Positions 60,901-64,000 of a DNA stretch of 64,000 bases are shown here, piece after piece. The stretch's first letter is position 1, and every line of letters begins with the position of its first letter. The translations under genes were made by a program, and so were the position numbers. This stretch comes from Eremophila alpestris peregrina (taxonomy: Eukaryota; Chordata; Aves; Passeriformes; Alaudidae), in the NCBI GenBank assembly GCA_009792885.1, contig WMCF01000030.1, positions 8,177,684 to 8,241,683 of the forward strand. The letters run 5' to 3'. The notes beneath the pieces were generated by a model. The model was not told the origin of the DNA. It saw only the letters and a program-made list of their open reading frames with translations, and searched no databases.

Positions 60901-63900
60901 GTTTTTAGGAATTCCTGGAGAGTGGAAGCTTATTAGGATGGCATTGTACGTGTAATAAATCATGTGCTTGGCCTGGGTTGGGGTTATTTTTCCTCTTTCT
61001 TTTAAGGTCTAAGACCATTTAAACATTCTGTCATAATCATAATAATAAGTAGTATCCTCTCTGCAAACACAGGAGAGAGGAGGAAGCTTTTTTGTTTTTG
61101 TTTTTGCAGTGTAATATTCTCAGTATCTATATAAATAAATGATAGTGTGTGGCATGATTCACATGAATAGCAAAGCAGCTGTATTGCTGCTGTCTGCCCA
61201 AATAACAAGAAATGAGAGGGAAAGAGGAGGTGGCAGAGGGGATATGAGGAGCATTGTGGTATGAATAAATTGACACTGTGGTTTTACTGGGGGGACACTC
61301 ATTACAGGAGGCTTCATCTGTTTGCTGCTTTCCCATATTTAGAAAGCATCTTTAGTGATCCTTTTTGCAAACAGCTCATGCAGTAACTGGCAAAACAGAA
61401 GCAATTAGTGGTGTAATCTCCAAGGGAATCTCAAGCTTCACTTTAAGTGCAATGATTAAATCCACTAGAATGAAAACCATTGCTGCCAAGAACTCCTGTA
61501 ATTGGTCACTAATGTATTTTGTTGTAGCAGTCGATAACCACTGCATTTCATGCACATAATTAGTAATGCACACACGTTTGGTCAGTAAAATTGAAAATCC
61601 TGATAACCAAGGGTAGAGGGGGTGGAAGGAGCACAGAGCTGGAGAACTGAAATACTGCTCTGTTGATAGTACCTAAGTAGAACTGTGTGCTTCAACAAAA
61701 CAAGTGTCCTACTGTGCTGGAATACAAATGGGCTGTCTGTGGCAGGATATAGCAAAGACATTTGGCAGAGAGGGATTTGAAAGCTTCTGGCATAATGTAA
61801 TTGAATTGGCCATTTCTTTAAAGATACAGCAAATTGTTTGCTGCAGCATTCATCATCATAAGGAAGGTCAGACAGCTTGCCAAACATATGATATTCATAA
61901 TAAAAAATAAAACGGTGACACTTACATTTAAACACAAATCATGTTATCATGTTTGTAAAGGCTGGAGAAGTGAATGGGAATATTTTTGGTGGTGCTGAGC
62001 ATTAGTAATCTAAGTAAGACTGTAATTCAAGAGGGGGACAGCTTATAAGCAGAGAAAAGATCCACAGGGAAATTCAGCTACTGAGCAACATATGATCTCC
62101 CTGATTTGAAAGGGTAGTAGGTGTTTTGGAAGGATTATTGCTGACTCTCTCTTCTGAACACTAAAGGGAAGATAAGCTTGTATGATCCTATTTTTTGCCT
62201 TTTAAGAAAACTAAGGGGAAAATAACAAAGAAGGACTCAAGTCTTTAAAAAGAGACAAAATAGGAACAAAACGTTGCTGGGGGTTTTTTTGTTAGTCAGT
62301 TATGCTGTGAGAAGATAAGATGATGCAACAACCTGTAGCATATCTGAAATGCTCTGTATTGGTACACTGGGAAACCCCTCTCGAGTCACATCCAGAACAC
62401 TGAGCATAAATTGCCTGGTGACAGGGGCTTTGGGCCGTGCAGTGATGCCTCTGTAAATGAGTAGCTGTTAGCTTTTGGGTTCTAACACATTCAGGAGACT
62501 GGCATTTTGATTTCTTGCACCACTGCACCACTGATAGGGTTGGAAATGGGAATCAAAATAATTAGATTGGATATATAGATCCCAGCAAAGCAGCCAAGAA
62601 AGCGGCTGGGCTGGGGAGGGCTGCTCTGAATTCTAAAATGTGCCAGTGCTGTTTTTGTGAGAGTGTGAGGATGGAAGGAGTAAACCAGAGTGCAGATGCT
62701 CACCATTTATATTCAAAGCACATAATAAAATAATTGAATGTATGCTTCCTCCTATTAAAGCCTGTTAAAATCAGTAATAAAGTACATTACTGTTGTATTA
62801 AAAAGGGAGCACAAATTTTCAGGTAATATATCTTCGTTGTATGCATGGTGTACAGATAAGCAGACTGCATAGTGTTTTTTTACATTATGCAAGGCATTCC
62901 TCCTTCTGATACAGGACTGTTCTCATCAGTTCATTTTGTGCTACTTAGTCCAGCAGTATCTTTGCAGTATTCCCTCTGGCAGTTCTTTACAGGCCAACAG
63001 TTGTTCCCCTCCAAAAAGCCTTTCCTTCTAGTCCTTCAGTATTTTTATGCAAAAAAACCCAACAGAAACAAACTACCAAAAAAACCCCTAATTTCCATGT
63101 ACTCTTTCTTGAGTTTCCATAGCTGTTAGAAAATGTCATCCTTTTTCTGTGCACATTCTTCCTTTAGATATTTGTAAAAAAATTGCCCCGCTATCTTTGC
63201 CATCTTTTACTATTTTTCACCTGTAAAAAAATTATCTCTTTCTTTACCCAAATACCTTTTTGGTTTTGAGTGACCCACCTTCATTTAATCAGGAGACTCA
63301 GGAGTTCAGGTTCTCCTAAATCTGTAGAGAATATTTTTTTTTCTGTTAGTGTGATGCCTGATGCTTTTCTTTTTTAAAATTCTACTCTCTAGATTGACTG
63401 CCCATATTGCCTCCTACATCATTTATGTCACAGTGCACTCTCCCCCTTCCTTCCCTACCTTCCTTATTACTGATCTGAATTTTTTTCATACCAAACATGT
63501 TATATCTTGCATTTTCCCAAGCCATACCTTGCTTTCCATTTGTATTCCTATTTTTGCTTTTCATTGCATGAAATCCCAAGACCTTGTGTCTGCCATTTCA
63601 TATCTATCAAGCCAATGTCAAGTATCCATCCAAAATAGCCTGTTGGTTTGTGTGCCATGAGGAAGGCAGTGGCTGCAGAATCTCTCTGCTTTGAAGCCAG
63701 ATGCACAGGGCTGTGTCTCTGGTAATGCTGTATGATAACAGCAAGTAGTTGCCTGCTTTTGCAGAAGCCTGTCCTGCATGCTGTCCCTAAAATACTGACT
63801 GAATCCATAAGCAAATACAGCAGTCATTGGCTCCAGATGTAGTCACTGTATAAAGCTATGTTGAGCTGTTTCTGAACTGAATATCAGCATTTTTTTCCCA

Positions 63901-64000
63901 TTTCCCTGCTCTGGATCTCCAGGAGGTCTTAGGTGGTAGTTTTCTTATTTTCTTATTGTGCATTATTCAGTTCATTATTTCACGCTGCCCTCCTCAGTTG
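60901..64000. other. Non-coding DNA with conserved-element texture
   Basis: No gene is supported. From about 61100 to 62850 the sequence is unusually varied, free of recognisable repeats and rich in homeodomain-type words (TAATTAG, TAATTG, CATAATG). A pyrimidine-rich stretch occupies about 63360-63600. This texture is common in conserved non-coding elements near developmental genes, but conservation cannot be shown from one sequence. Confidence 0.4.

Noticed and set aside
1..64000. CRISPR array, operons, insertion sequences, integrated virus or a bacterial-type system
   Set aside because: No spaced direct repeats of CRISPR form, no densely packed genes and no recognisable viral or bacterial proteins; all features fit a vertebrate (bird) chromosome.

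Overview
The window looks like nuclear DNA from a bird. Its only clear interspersed repeats are CR1 (chicken repeat 1) non-LTR retrotransposons, with the typical 5' truncation, an ORF2 C-terminal remnant, and a 3' end near a 'ttctatgatt'-like octamer. There are no recognisable Alu, L1 or B-type SINEs, repeat density is low, and one strong CpG island sits in CpG-depleted, AT-rich DNA. The species cannot be named from sequence alone. Nothing suggests bacteria, a plasmid or a virus.

Layout: (1) 1-2344 is a non-coding upstream flank that becomes GC-richer toward the right and carries a 17-bp minisatellite (1306-1500). (2) 2345-5215 is a CpG island of about 2.9 kb, almost certainly the promoter region of a gene. 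A good splice donor (GAG|GTGAGT, exon end at 3954) suggests a 5' non-coding first exon transcribed to the right. The island edges carry recognisable sites: an octamer, two TGATGTCA elements, an inverted CCAAT box, a pair of inverted forkhead-type sites and a perfect DR1 nuclear-receptor site. (3) 5216-64000 is AT-rich and CpG-depleted, with no exon I can defend. It is best read as the start of one very long first intron, or as intergenic DNA. It holds eight CR1 copies in plus orientation (two of them old and decayed), two in minus orientation, homopolymer and microsatellite tracts, several hairpins, and stretches that look like conserved non-coding elements.

No protein-coding gene is annotated. 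The long open frames are explained by stop-poor GC-rich DNA in the island, by the minisatellite (17 is not a multiple of 3, so every frame reads through it), by CR1 ORF2 remnants, or by chance. Many of them also lack an ATG. The gene driven by the island cannot be identified here. I searched for an undescribed system and did not find one. The most unusual items are a perfect 20-bp-arm hairpin at 52545-52592, the DR1 site on the island shoulder, the minisatellite next to the promoter, and a strand bias of homopolymers that fits rightward transcription.
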